NCBI GenBank assembly: GCA_905372445.1
Contig: CAJPPF010000045.1
Location: 1 to 14,328, forward strand
DNA length: 14,328 bases
Direction of reading: 5' to 3'
Source of the DNA: an uncultured Prevotella sp.
Lineage (GTDB): Bacteria; Bacteroidota; Bacteroidia; Bacteroidales; Bacteroidaceae
In this document: in pieces, positions 6,156-14,150 of the stretch
Layout of the letters: the number at the start of each line of letters is the position of its first letter
Position numbering within the stretch: position 1 is the stretch's first letter
Notes under the pieces: generated by a model
What the model was told of the DNA's origin: nothing
Seen by the model: the letters and a program-made list of their open reading frames with translations, nothing else
Databases searched by the model: none
Made by a program: the position numbers and the translations under genes

Positions 6156-6884
6156 ATGTCAAAGTACAGCAAATATAATGTCATCTATCAGTTGCAGAAA
6201 TGGCTCGACAGTGTGGCAGGACAGACATTCATGAACTATGCCTACTCATGGGGTGCGTCAATCGTTATCCTCGGTGCGTTGTTCAAACTTACCCATCTCC
6301 CGGGAGCAAACTTCATGCTGTTCCTTGGTATGGGTACTGAGGTGCTCGTGTTCTTCATTTCGGGTTTCGACCGTCCGTTTGACAAGACAGAGGACGGAAA
6401 GGAGCTTCCTACTTCGCGCAGTAAGGTTACAATAGAAGAGGCTGGGGAGCCGTTTGTCGCAGCAGAACATACTGTTGCTGTGGAACCCGGCGTACGGATT
6501 ATCGGCGGCATCAATGGTCCGATGACCCCTGCTCCTGCCGTAACGCAGGAGACAGCCGAGAGCATGGAAGAAGCTACAAAGACATACATAGGACGCTTGA
6601 GTGAACTCAACGAGACTCTCGTGAAGGTATCGGCACTTAGTAAGCGGTTGACGACCGACAGTGAGGAGATGGAAAACCTCAATCGTACGCTCACCGGCAT
6701 TGCCAAGGTCTACGAGATGCAGCTTAAGAGCGCGTCGCTGCAGATTGGCACTCAGGACGAAATCAACATTAAGGTGCGTAAGATGGCTGAGCAGATGGAA
6801 CAGCTCAACCAGATATATGCCCGCATGATCGAGGCAATGACTGTCAATATGCCGGGCGCAGCACCGGTAGCACCGAAGCTCTAA
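6156..6884 (+). CDS. gldL: T9SS motor inner-membrane protein GldL/PorL
   Basis: A 242-residue inner-membrane protein of the GldL/PorL family, the stator-like half of the proton-driven GldLM motor. Two transmembrane helices (about 26-45 and 52-70) are joined by a short loop, in the conserved pattern GALFKLTHLPGANFML then GTEVLVFFISGFD. Charged or polar residues within these helices, Y30, K44, H47 and E62, occupy places known in the family to matter for proton passage. The rest is a cytoplasmic domain: a variable Val/Ala/Pro-rich linker (about 95-130), then helical segments likely to form a coiled coil (about 130-225). Starts 24 nt after gldK and ends 69 nt before gldM. Length is usual for Bacteroidales. 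Confidence 0.95.
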   Translation: MSKYSKYNVIYQLQKWLDSVAGQTFMNYAYSWGASIVILGALFKLTHLPGANFMLFLGMGTEVLVFFISGFDRPFDKTEDGKELPTSRSKVTIEEAGEPFVAAEHTVAVEPGVRIIGGINGPMTPAPAVTQETAESMEEATKTYIGRLSELNETLVKVSALSKRLTTDSEEMENLNRTLTGIAKVYEMQLKSASLQIGTQDEINIKVRKMAEQMEQLNQIYARMIEAMTVNMPGAAPVAPKL

Positions 6885-6953
6885 GGGTAGTATCTATATA
6901 TAATGTATATTATAGAACTTAACCCCCAATAACCCCAATAACCCATATTAATT

Positions 6954-8504
6954 ATGGCAATAAAGAAAAGACCTGTTAATCCTCGCCAGAAAATGATCAA
7001 CCTGATGTATGTTGTGTTGATGGCGATGCTTGCGCTCAATGTCAGCAACGAGGTGCTTAATGGCTTCTCGCTTGTCGATGATGGCTTGAACCGCAGTACA
7101 GCCAATTCGGTGAAGAGCAACAATACAATATACGAAGACTTCGCTGCACAGATGAAGGCGAACCCCCAGAAAGTGAAGGAGTGGTTCGATAAGGCACAGG
7201 CAGTGAAGGATATGAGCGATTCGCTCTATAATTTCGCACAGAATCTGAAGGTCGCCATAGTGCAGGAAGCTGACGGCTCTGACGGCGACATGCATGATAT
7301 AAAGGCAAAGGACGACCTCGAGGCAGCATCAACCGTGATGCTTGCACCGGGAACGGGCAAAGGCGGTCAGTTATACAAGCAGATAAATGATTTCCGCAAA
7401 CGCATACTTACCATGCTTCCTGATGGCGACCAGCGGAAGATAATCGCCGACAATCTCGCCACCGAAGTGACACGTCAGGGCAAAGCTCTCGGCAAGAACT
7501 GGCAGGAATCGATGTTCGAGAACATGCCTGTTGCGGCGGCAGTAACCCTTCTTTCCAAACTACAGAACGACGTGCGCCATGCTGAGGGTGAGGTGCTACA
7601 TAACCTCGTTTCTAATATCGACGTCAAGGATATACGTGTCAACCGACTTGAGGCTTTCGTCATACCAGAGTCGCGCACCGTTGTCAGCGGCGACCGTTAC
7701 TCCGCACAAATAGTCATGGCAGCGGTAGACACTACGCTGCAACCACAGATTTTCATCGCTAACAAACCGGTTAACCTAAAGAACAATACATACGAATTCA
7801 CTGCGGGTGGAGTGGGAGAGCACAGCTTCTCGGGATTCATCACTATGCGCAACGGCAGTGGCGAGACCATTCGTCGCGATTTCGAGCAGAAATACACCGT
7901 CGTGAATCCTTCGGCAACAGTATCTGCCGACCTCATGAATGTGCTCTATGCCGGTTATGACAACCCTATCAGCATATCCATTCCCGGAGTGCCGCTCAAT
8001 GCAGTTACGGCTACAATGTCTGGCGGTTCATTCCATTCTATCGGCATGGGTCACTTCGTGGCAAAACCTTCGGCAGTAGGCAAAGACGTGACTATCACCG
8101 TTGCAGCCAACACCGGTGGACGCTCACGGCAAATGGGACAGTTCACCTTCAAGGTGCGCAAACTGCCTGATCCAACAGCCTACATCCCTATGGGCGACGA
8201 CCGTTTCAAGGGAGGACCGTTGACAAAGTCACAACTGATGGCTGCCGACGGCATCAAGGCAGCTATCGACGACGGATTACTTGACATACAATTCCGCGTT
8301 GTGAGCTTCGAGACGGTGTTCTTCGATAATATGGGTAATGCCGTGCCGATGGCGTCAAATGGAGCAAATTTCTCTGCTCGTCAGAAGGAGCAGTTCCGCA
8401 AGTTGACCAGTCGCAGGCGCTTCTACATATCACAAGTTACAGCCGTAGGTCCTGATGGTCTGACCCGTCAGTTGCCTGCAGCAATGGAAGTACAAATGAA
8501 ATAA
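6954..8504 (+). CDS. gldM: T9SS motor protein GldM/PorM
   Basis: A 516-residue protein of the GldM/PorM family, the rotor-like partner of GldL. Its single N-terminal transmembrane helix (about 16-35, INLMYVVLMAMLALNVS) is preceded by the conserved PRQKM, with R11 at the position of the arginine known to be needed in the motor. The long periplasmic part reaches across to the GldKN ring. Its first section is helical (about 36-215), and the later parts are beta-rich domains, as in solved GldM/PorM structures (D1-D4). The C-terminus RQLPAAMEVQMK is intact. It lies 69 nt after gldL, the widest gap in the operon, with a C-rich direct repeat in the gap, and 8 nt before gldN. Full length for the family. 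Confidence 0.95.
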   Translation: MAIKKRPVNPRQKMINLMYVVLMAMLALNVSNEVLNGFSLVDDGLNRSTANSVKSNNTIYEDFAAQMKANPQKVKEWFDKAQAVKDMSDSLYNFAQNLKVAIVQEADGSDGDMHDIKAKDDLEAASTVMLAPGTGKGGQLYKQINDFRKRILTMLPDGDQRKIIADNLATEVTRQGKALGKNWQESMFENMPVAAAVTLLSKLQNDVRHAEGEVLHNLVSNIDVKDIRVNRLEAFVIPESRTVVSGDRYSAQIVMAAVDTTLQPQIFIANKPVNLKNNTYEFTAGGVGEHSFSGFITMRNGSGETIRRDFEQKYTVVNPSATVSADLMNVLYAGYDNPISISIPGVPLNAVTATMSGGSFHSIGMGHFVAKPSAVGKDVTITVAANTGGRSRQMGQFTFKVRKLPDPTAYIPMGDDRFKGGPLTKSQLMAADGIKAAIDDGLLDIQFRVVSFETVFFDNMGNAVPMASNGANFSARQKEQFRKLTSRRRFYISQVTAVGPDGLTRQLPAAMEVQMK

Positions 8505-8512
8505 CAACGATT

Positions 8513-9571
8513 ATGAAAAAGATATTATTAGTTCTCTTCATTGCAACGCTCGCTGTTGCTGCCAACGCCCAACCACAGGTACGCCGCACTCAGCAGCAGG
8601 CTAAAGCGCAGAAGTCGAATGTCGACAACATGACGCTTCGTGCGCAGATATCCTATCCTGCCGCTCAGACAATGAGCGAGGACGTGGTGTGGCGCCGCGA
8701 CATCTATCGTGAACTGAAACTCTCTGTCGCTGCCAACTCCGGGCTCTATTATCCTGAGGAACCAAATGGCAACGAGATGAATCTCTTCACTTACATCTTC
8801 AAGCTGATGCTCACCGGTAAGATTAAAGTCTATGAGTATCGTCTTGACGGCAACGAGTCGTTCTCCGACAGTGCCCGCGTCAAGCCGCTTGAGTTTCTCG
8901 ACAACTACGGTATCTACTACGAACGCAACGGAAAGTCAATGCACCTCGATAACAGTGATATCCCTTCACGCGATGTCCGTGGCTACTATCTGAAAGAAAG
9001 TGCTTACTACGACCAGGCTTCTGCCACATTCCATAAGAAAGTCATTGCCCTCTGTCCGATTATGGTGCGTCAGGACGACTTCAGCAGTGGAGAAGGTGAC
9101 GACAGCGGACAGAAATATCCGCTCTTCTGGGTCAAGTACGACGACATTGCTCCGTTCCTCGCGAAGCACACCATCATGACCAGCGACCTGAATAACGCCG
9201 CTACGATGAGTGCCGACGACTACTTCACGAAGAACCGGTATAAGGGAAAGATATATAAGACAACCAATATGCTCGGCAAGACGCTGCGTCAGATGGCAGG
9301 CGACGATGACATGAAACTCACAGCCGAGCAGAAGCGTATAGAATCCGAGATAGATGCGTTCGAGAAGAATATCTTCGGCAATCAGGCACGCAAGGATTCG
9401 CTTGACTCCCTAAGTATTGCTGACGATTCAAAGAATAAAAAAGTGCGCAGGTCGGCACGTAAGTCGACATCCGCTCGTAAGACGACTACCGTACGTAACA
9501 CAAAGACGAGCGCTCCAAAGTCATCAAGTTCATCAACAGCACGTGTTTCTGCACGTCGCGAACGTCGTTAA
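8513..9571 (+). CDS. gldN: T9SS ring protein GldN/PorN
   Basis: A 352-residue periplasmic protein of the GldN/PorN family, partner of GldK in the outer-membrane-associated ring. A cleavable signal peptide (MKKILLVLFIATLAVAANA) precedes Gln. The conserved core follows: VVWRRDIYRELKL (about 59-71), NLFTYIFKLMLTGKIKVYEY (about 90-109), DIPSRDVRGYYLKE, and YPLFWVKYDDI. Residues 307-352 form a strongly basic, low-complexity tail rich in Arg, Lys, Ser and Thr, with no acidic residue until the penultimate ERR. Such tails vary between species. gldN starts 8 nt after gldM and ends 3 nt before the next gene, so translation is probably coupled. Confidence 0.94.
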   Translation: MKKILLVLFIATLAVAANAQPQVRRTQQQAKAQKSNVDNMTLRAQISYPAAQTMSEDVVWRRDIYRELKLSVAANSGLYYPEEPNGNEMNLFTYIFKLMLTGKIKVYEYRLDGNESFSDSARVKPLEFLDNYGIYYERNGKSMHLDNSDIPSRDVRGYYLKESAYYDQASATFHKKVIALCPIMVRQDDFSSGEGDDSGQKYPLFWVKYDDIAPFLAKHTIMTSDLNNAATMSADDYFTKNRYKGKIYKTTNMLGKTLRQMAGDDDMKLTAEQKRIESEIDAFEKNIFGNQARKDSLDSLSIADDSKNKKVRRSARKSTSARKTTTVRNTKTSAPKSSSSSTARVSARRERR

Positions 9572-9574
9572 TAT

Positions 9575-10180
9575 ATGAAAAAGATTATTATCATTATTGC
9601 AGCCGTTGTCGTGTCACTCACGGCAAGTGCACAGATTAAAGTTGGTTTCCGTTGTGGAATGAACGTGTCGGAAAGAAATGGCGGCGAAAAATTTTGGGAT
9701 AACCTGACAAATTCGTCGCTGACTGGATTCTACCTCGGTCCTACGCTTAAGTTCGTTCCTTTAGGACTTATCGGTGTCGACGTCTCTGCTTTATACGAGC
9801 AGCGCGAGACCGCTATCTCCGGAGTTACCCTTAAACAGCATTCGTTTGCCGTGCCGGTGAATCTGCGTCTGCAGGTGTTTAACATCTATCCGGTCACACT
9901 GACAGCTTTTGCCGGACCGCAGTTCGGCTTCAACCTCTCCAATGATACCAATAAGGAGTTGCTTAAGCAGGTTGGAGAATGGAAATGGAAGCAATCGAAT
10001 CTAAGCGGAAACTTGGGCGTAGCAGCCATGCTCTTCAAACATTTGGAGGTTAATGCCAATTACAACTTCGCCCTTGGCAAGACGGGAGAGTTCAGTAATA
10101 ATGCTTTGAAAGAGGCAAAGGCAACCATCAAGGGAAGAAAACTCGGTGGCTGGCGTATAGGAGTAGCCTACTATTTCTAA
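9575..10180 (+). CDS. Small outer-membrane beta-barrel protein linked to T9SS operon
   Basis: A 201-residue protein with a clear signal peptide (MKKIIIIIAAVVVSLTASA, then Gln). The mature part is made of short alternating strands and ends in YYF, with a terminal Phe as in many outer-membrane barrels. This fits the 8-stranded barrel class called outer membrane protein beta-barrel or PorT-like porin family. The opening IKVGFRCGMNVSE and the central FAGPQFGFNLS are typical of that class. It starts 3 nt after the gldN stop, so it is almost certainly in the same transcript and may serve T9SS, but no specific role can be read from the sequence. It is not PorT itself on present evidence, since the class is broad. 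It is the last gene of the operon. Confidence 0.8.
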   Translation: MKKIIIIIAAVVVSLTASAQIKVGFRCGMNVSERNGGEKFWDNLTNSSLTGFYLGPTLKFVPLGLIGVDVSALYEQRETAISGVTLKQHSFAVPVNLRLQVFNIYPVTLTAFAGPQFGFNLSNDTNKELLKQVGEWKWKQSNLSGNLGVAAMLFKHLEVNANYNFALGKTGEFSNNALKEAKATIKGRKLGGWRIGVAYYF

Positions 10181-10213
10181 GCGTCTTTTTCCTACTGAGC
10201 CATATCCAAACCC

Positions 10214-10264
10214 CTACGACAGGCTAACATCGAATGTATGTCTGTCGTAGTGTTACGTGTTTTT
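10214..10264 (+). terminator. Probable terminator of the T9SS operon
   Basis: CTACGACAGGC (10214-10224) pairs with GTCTGTCGTAG (10240-10250), 11 bp with one G-U pair. The stem continues after a 2x2 internal loop as ACAT with ATGT. Five T residues (10260-10264) follow, but 9 nt beyond the stem, so termination may be inefficient. The hairpin lies between convergent genes. Confidence 0.5.
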
Positions 10265-10282
10265 ATGTTTAGCAGAGTGGTT

Positions 10283-11368
10283 TTATACCACTTTTTTTTT
10301 GTCCTTTACAATCATTGATGCTGCAATGCTTCCCACGAGTATGAACACTATGAAGAGCAATGATGCCACAGCATCTATTTCATATACTTCGGCGATGAGC
10401 AGTTTCACACCGATGAAGAGCAGCAATATGCTTACACCCACCTTCAGATAGCGGAAACGGTCGGCAATGGCAGCCAGAAGGAAGAACATCGCACGCAGAC
10501 CAAGAATGGCAAATATATTACTGAAAAACACCACGTAAGGGTCGAGCGAGACGGAGAATATAGCAGGAATGCTATCGAAGGCGAATATGAGATCGCTGAA
10601 CTCGATGACGAGCATCGTGACGAAAAGCGGTGTCATGCACAGCACGCCCTTCTGGGTCTTGTCGGCAAGCTCATATTTATTGCCTACCTTTACGGCATGT
10701 ACAAAGAAGTTGTCGCCGTCATAACGTGGATACACATTGAAGTATCTCGACAGGAATCTCACCATTGCATGATTCTCGGCATCTATCGACTCCTCCTTAT
10801 TACGGTTGACATACATTTTTATCGCACTGTAGATAAGGAATACTCCGAATATCATTAGCATCCACTCAAAGCGGCTGATTATTGCTGCGCCGGCGAAGAT
10901 AAAGATGAAACGCATGATGATAGCACCAAGAATACCCCAGTTGAGCACATGCTGATACTCCGTCTTCTTCACTCCGAACGAAGCAAAAATCATCATCATC
11001 ACAAAGAGATTGTCGACAGATAGCGCCTTCTCGATGAGATAACCTGACAGATAAGAGATGGTCATATAGTGACGATACTTCTGCAGCGAGCCTTCATAGT
11101 CGTCCGCGTCGAGATTCAGATGTGAGGCATACCTGCTGCTTATTGCCTGAAGCTCTTGGAAGTTTGATATTCCATGAACGAGGTCGCCATAAAACCAAAG
11201 AAATGCAGAGAAAGCCAATGCAAGGGTAATCCATACTGCAGTCCATGTGCCGGCTTCCTTTATTGAAACCTCATGCGCCTGCTTGTCAATCACTAACATG
11301 TCTAAAAGTAAGATTCCTACTATGGCAGTCAGGAAGCATACAAAGAAAATAAGTTCCGTTGTAATCAT
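10283..11368 (-). CDS. TerC family integral membrane protein
   Basis: A 361-residue inner-membrane protein of the TerC/Alx family. Members are linked to tellurite resistance, pH response and, in several bacteria, manganese export. It has about nine hydrophobic segments. The two family signatures are present: EKALSVDNLFVMMMIF in the first half and EFSDLIFAFDSIPAIF in the second, carrying the conserved Asp residues expected to bind metal. A soluble loop with DAENHAMVRFLSRYFNV and GNKYELADKTQKGV lies between them. The frame extends to a TTG at 11380, but that codon is within a TAnnTTTG promoter element, so ATG at 11368 (MITTELIFFVCF) is the likelier start. It is transcribed alone, divergent from priA. 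Which substrate it moves cannot be told here. A yybP-ykoY manganese riboswitch is not seen upstream. Confidence 0.92.
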   Translation of the reverse strand: MITTELIFFVCFLTAIVGILLLDMLVIDKQAHEVSIKEAGTWTAVWITLALAFSAFLWFYGDLVHGISNFQELQAISSRYASHLNLDADDYEGSLQKYRHYMTISYLSGYLIEKALSVDNLFVMMMIFASFGVKKTEYQHVLNWGILGAIIMRFIFIFAGAAIISRFEWMLMIFGVFLIYSAIKMYVNRNKEESIDAENHAMVRFLSRYFNVYPRYDGDNFFVHAVKVGNKYELADKTQKGVLCMTPLFVTMLVIEFSDLIFAFDSIPAIFSVSLDPYVVFFSNIFAILGLRAMFFLLAAIADRFRYLKVGVSILLLFIGVKLLIAEVYEIDAVASLLFIVFILVGSIAASMIVKDKKKVV

Positions 11369-11377
11369 AATCCGATG

Positions 11378-11385
11378 CAAAATTA
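11378..11385 (-). promoter_or_regulatory. -7 element of the TerC gene
   Basis: Reads TAATTTTG on the - strand, matching TAnnTTTG. It ends only about 10 nt before the ATG at 11368, so the leader would be very short. No good -33 TTTG is visible. Confidence 0.4.
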
Positions 11386-11581
11386 TTAATTTTCTTCCTT
11401 AGATAATAGGTATATTCTGTTACAATGTTATGACATTTGCTATTTCATGACTTATGCCATGAATTACTGTATGCCATGCTCGCTTTTCGCTTTATCGGCG
11501 GTGGTTATGAAGGATATCATACTCTGTAGGACTTCATACGTATTTTGCTATGATAAATTTTATCTGCTCATTTTTTTTTCT

Positions 11582-11589
11582 TACTTTTG
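11582..11589 (+). promoter_or_regulatory. -7 element of priA
   Basis: TACTTTTG matches TAnnTTTG. A TTTT at 11558-11561, 20 nt upstream, may be a weak -33 element. The leader to the priA ATG would be about 40 nt. The rest of the divergent TerC-priA gap shows only a short dyad (TTCATG with CATGAA, about 11444-11463). Confidence 0.45.
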
Positions 11590-11634
11590 CATCTGCATAA
11601 GACACTGCTGTCTGTTGCGACATGAAATACAGTT

Positions 11635-13905
11635 ATGAAGTACGTCGATGTCATCCTGCCACTCCCTTTGGAGGGCTTTTTAACTTATGCTCTGCCGGAA
11701 AACCTGCAGGGCTCCGACTTGTTTGGCTATCGCGTACTTGTGCCGTTGGGGCGTTCGCTGACATATACCGCTATGGTGGCGCATTGCCACGACGAGAAAC
11801 CTCGGTTTCCCTTACGCGATATTATCAGCGTGCTCGACCCTAAGCCGATGCTCCTGCCACAACAGTTCAAGCTCTGGACATGGATTGCCGACTACTATAT
11901 GTCGCCCATCGGCGAGGTGTATAAAGCCGCTATGCCATCGGGGCTGAAGGCAGAGGAGGGCTATAAGCCACGCACGGAACTGTATGTCGGTCTGTCGGAA
12001 CCGTTTCGTTCGCAAGAAGCAATGAACATTGCTTTCAGTATGCTTGTACGCGCAGAGAAACAGCTTAAGGTGTTCGCTTGCTTTCTGGAGCTCTCGCATT
12101 GGGATACGATAAACGGCTCTCAGACGGAAGAGGAAGTGAAAGAGATAACAAAGGATGAACTGGTTAATGTCAGCAAGACCCCCGTCTCTGTAGTGAATGC
12201 ACTCTGCACTCGAGGCATACTATATAAATATGAGGTGGAGGTGGGACGTCTGGGACATGGCGGAGAACCGCAGCCGGAGAATATCCGACAGCTCAACGAA
12301 GCCCAGACCGATGCGTACAACAGTCTGCTGATGCAGTTCATGAAGAAGTCCGTGGTGCTTCTGCACGGTGTTACCTCAGCAGGAAAGACCGAGATCTACA
12401 TACATCTCATTCAGCAGGCTATCGACCGTGGCGAGCAGGTGCTCTATCTCTTGCCCGAGATTGCGCTGACGGTGCAGATAATGCGGCGCCTGCAACGGGT
12501 GTTCGGCAACCGTCTGGGCATTTATCACTCAAAATACAGTGATGCCGAACGTGTGGAGATATGGCAGAAACAGATGAGCATTCATCCTTACGATGTCATC
12601 CTCGGAGCACGCTCAGCGATGTTCCTCCCGTTTCAAAAGCTCGGTCTTGTCATTGTCGACGAGGAGCATGAGACGTCATTCAAACAGCAGGAGCCGGCTC
12701 CGCGCTACCATGCCCGCTCGGCAGCGATAATGCTTGCGCAGATGTATGGGGCGAAGACACTGCTCGGGACGGCAACGCCTTCGATGGAGAGCTATCACAA
12801 TGCTCAACAGGGCAAATATGGACTTGTGGAACTGAAGACCCGATATAAGGGCATGGAGCTGCCGGAGATAGAGATTGTCGACGTGAAAGACTTGCGTCGC
12901 AGAAAGATAATGCAGGGCTTGTTCTCGCCACAGCTCATCGCCGCCATGCACGAGGCACTGGCAAATAACCGGCAGATTATACTCTTCCAGAACCGCCGTG
13001 GTTTCTCGAACATGGTTGAATGTAAGGCGTGCGGCTGGGTGCCTCACTGCAATAACTGTGATGTGGCACTGACATATCACAAGAGTCTTGGCATGCTGAC
13101 CTGCCATTACTGCGGTTATACCTATGGCGTGCCTCATGTGTGTCCTTCATGCGGTGAGCACGACCTGCGCGGCAGGGGAGCGGGCACGGAGAAGATAGAA
13201 GACGAGATACAGATGCTTTTCCCCGATGCCCGAGTGTCGCGTATGGACCTCGACACGACGCGTACACGTAACGCCTACGACCGTATCATCACTGATTTCT
13301 CGTCGGGCAAGAGTGATATTCTCATAGGCACGCAGATGGTAACGAAAGGTCTCGACTTCGACCGCGTCTCTGTGGTCGGCATACTTGATGCCGATACGAT
13401 GCTCAACAGCCCTGACTTCCGTGCCTACGAGCACGCGTTCATGATGATGTCGCAGGTGAGTGGACGTGCAGGAAGGAAAGGGCAGCGCGGACAGGTGTTC
13501 CTTCAGACGAAGAATGTCGGACTGCCACTGCTCGAGCAGGTGGTGAATAATGACTACTCTGCCTTCTACAACGATTTGCTCGAAGAGCGCCGTATGTTCC
13601 GTTATCCACCTTTCTATCATATTATCAATGTCTGCCTGAAGCATAAAGATGAGCAGGTGGTTGAGGCGGCAGCGCTCGAACTGGCAAGGCGACTGCGCCA
13701 GTGGTTCGGCACACGAATATTAGGACCCGACAAACCTTCAGTAGCGCGTGTGAAGCAGCAGAACATCAGAAAGATTGTCATTAAGCTGGAGAATAAGATA
13801 GACCTGGCACAAGTGCGGTTGTACTTACGCCAGGCACAGAAGCAGATGCTAGCGGACAAACGTTATGCTACACTGCAAGTGTTCTATGATGTAGACCCAT
13901 TGTAG
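11635..13905 (+). CDS. priA: Primosomal protein N' (PriA helicase)
   Basis: A 756-residue PriA, the 3'-to-5' DNA helicase that recognises abandoned replication forks and starts primosome reassembly. The N-terminal 3'-end-binding domain covers about residues 1-105 (YVDVILPLPLEGFLTYALPE and IADYYMSPIGEVYKAAMP), then a winged-helix region. The helicase part has Walker A GVTSAGKT (245-252), DEEH box (342-345) and LLGTATPSMES (about 377-387). Eight cysteines, C463, C466, C472, C475, C490, C493, C503 and C506, form the two zinc sites. Motif VI is QVSGRAGR (607-614). The C-terminal domain is complete. ATG 11635 gives the standard MKYVDVILPLP start. An ATG at 11622 in another frame followed by a similar MKYS is not used. 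Single gene, with no close partner. Confidence 0.97.
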   Translation: MKYVDVILPLPLEGFLTYALPENLQGSDLFGYRVLVPLGRSLTYTAMVAHCHDEKPRFPLRDIISVLDPKPMLLPQQFKLWTWIADYYMSPIGEVYKAAMPSGLKAEEGYKPRTELYVGLSEPFRSQEAMNIAFSMLVRAEKQLKVFACFLELSHWDTINGSQTEEEVKEITKDELVNVSKTPVSVVNALCTRGILYKYEVEVGRLGHGGEPQPENIRQLNEAQTDAYNSLLMQFMKKSVVLLHGVTSAGKTEIYIHLIQQAIDRGEQVLYLLPEIALTVQIMRRLQRVFGNRLGIYHSKYSDAERVEIWQKQMSIHPYDVILGARSAMFLPFQKLGLVIVDEEHETSFKQQEPAPRYHARSAAIMLAQMYGAKTLLGTATPSMESYHNAQQGKYGLVELKTRYKGMELPEIEIVDVKDLRRRKIMQGLFSPQLIAAMHEALANNRQIILFQNRRGFSNMVECKACGWVPHCNNCDVALTYHKSLGMLTCHYCGYTYGVPHVCPSCGEHDLRGRGAGTEKIEDEIQMLFPDARVSRMDLDTTRTRNAYDRIITDFSSGKSDILIGTQMVTKGLDFDRVSVVGILDADTMLNSPDFRAYEHAFMMMSQVSGRAGRKGQRGQVFLQTKNVGLPLLEQVVNNDYSAFYNDLLEERRMFRYPPFYHIINVCLKHKDEQVVEAAALELARRLRQWFGTRILGPDKPSVARVKQQNIRKIVIKLENKIDLAQVRLYLRQAQKQMLADKRYATLQVFYDVDPL

Positions 13906-13914
13906 ATGACTGAA

Positions 13915-13936
13915 AAGTAAAAATTTTTCCTTACTT
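13915..13936 (+). terminator. Weak hairpin after priA
   Basis: AAGTAA (13915-13920) pairs with TTACTT (13931-13936), with a T5 tract inside the loop and no T-run after it. It is a poor intrinsic terminator, noted only because no better one follows priA closely. Confidence 0.25.
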
Positions 13937-14008
13937 CCGATATTCGTAATCCGACACTGCTGCACCTCATTGAAAACAAACTTCCATTACCAAAAATAAC
14001 AGAAAATG

Positions 14009-14048
14009 GTTCTTGTAACTATTTGATTTTCAATGTGTTTCAAGAACC
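14009..14048. repeat. Inverted repeat flanking the 22-nt array
   Basis: GGTTCTTGTAAC (14009-14020, taking the second G of the pair as start) opposes GTTTCAAGAACC (14037-14048), complementary at 11 of 12 positions. The right arm is the start of the first 22-nt array unit, so the same CAAGAACC word serves both structures. Confidence 0.6.
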
Positions 14049-14150
14049 TACGTTTTTAACGTCAAGAAGCGCCGTTTTTAGGCGCAAGAACCGGCGGTTT
14101 TAGAGCCAAGAACCGCCGCTTCTTGAAACAAGTTCCTGCGGTTCTTGAAA
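14041..14150. repeat. Five-unit, exact 22-nt tandem array
   Basis: Units start at 14041, 14063, 14085, 14107 and 14129, each exactly 22 nt. Four of five begin CAAGAA (the last CAAGTT). Units 1-3 have TTTT or TTTTT near position 13-17, and units 4-5 end TTCTTGAAA. Between the fixed words the sequence varies but remains partly self-complementary: ACGTT/AACGT in unit 1, GCGCC/GGCGC in unit 2, GGC/GCC in unit 3, CAAGAA/TTCTTG in unit 4. Unit 4 also pairs with unit 5 (CAAGAACCGC with GCGGTTCTTG). The period is not a multiple of three, so it is not coding. No spacer-repeat division of CRISPR type is seen. Confidence 0.8.

Noticed and set aside
10283..11368. Tellurite resistance determinant
   Set aside because: TerC-family signatures are clear, but no other ter genes accompany it. 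The family is broad, so a resistance role should not be claimed.
11622..11843. Alternative ATG 13 nt before the priA start, in another frame
   Set aside because: The frame overlaps priA and gives no recognisable protein. The priA frame from 11635 has the family's standard N-terminus.
14041..14150. CRISPR array
   Set aside because: Units are 22 nt with conserved and variable bases intermixed. There is no division into an identical repeat and unique spacer of usual length, and no cas gene is present.
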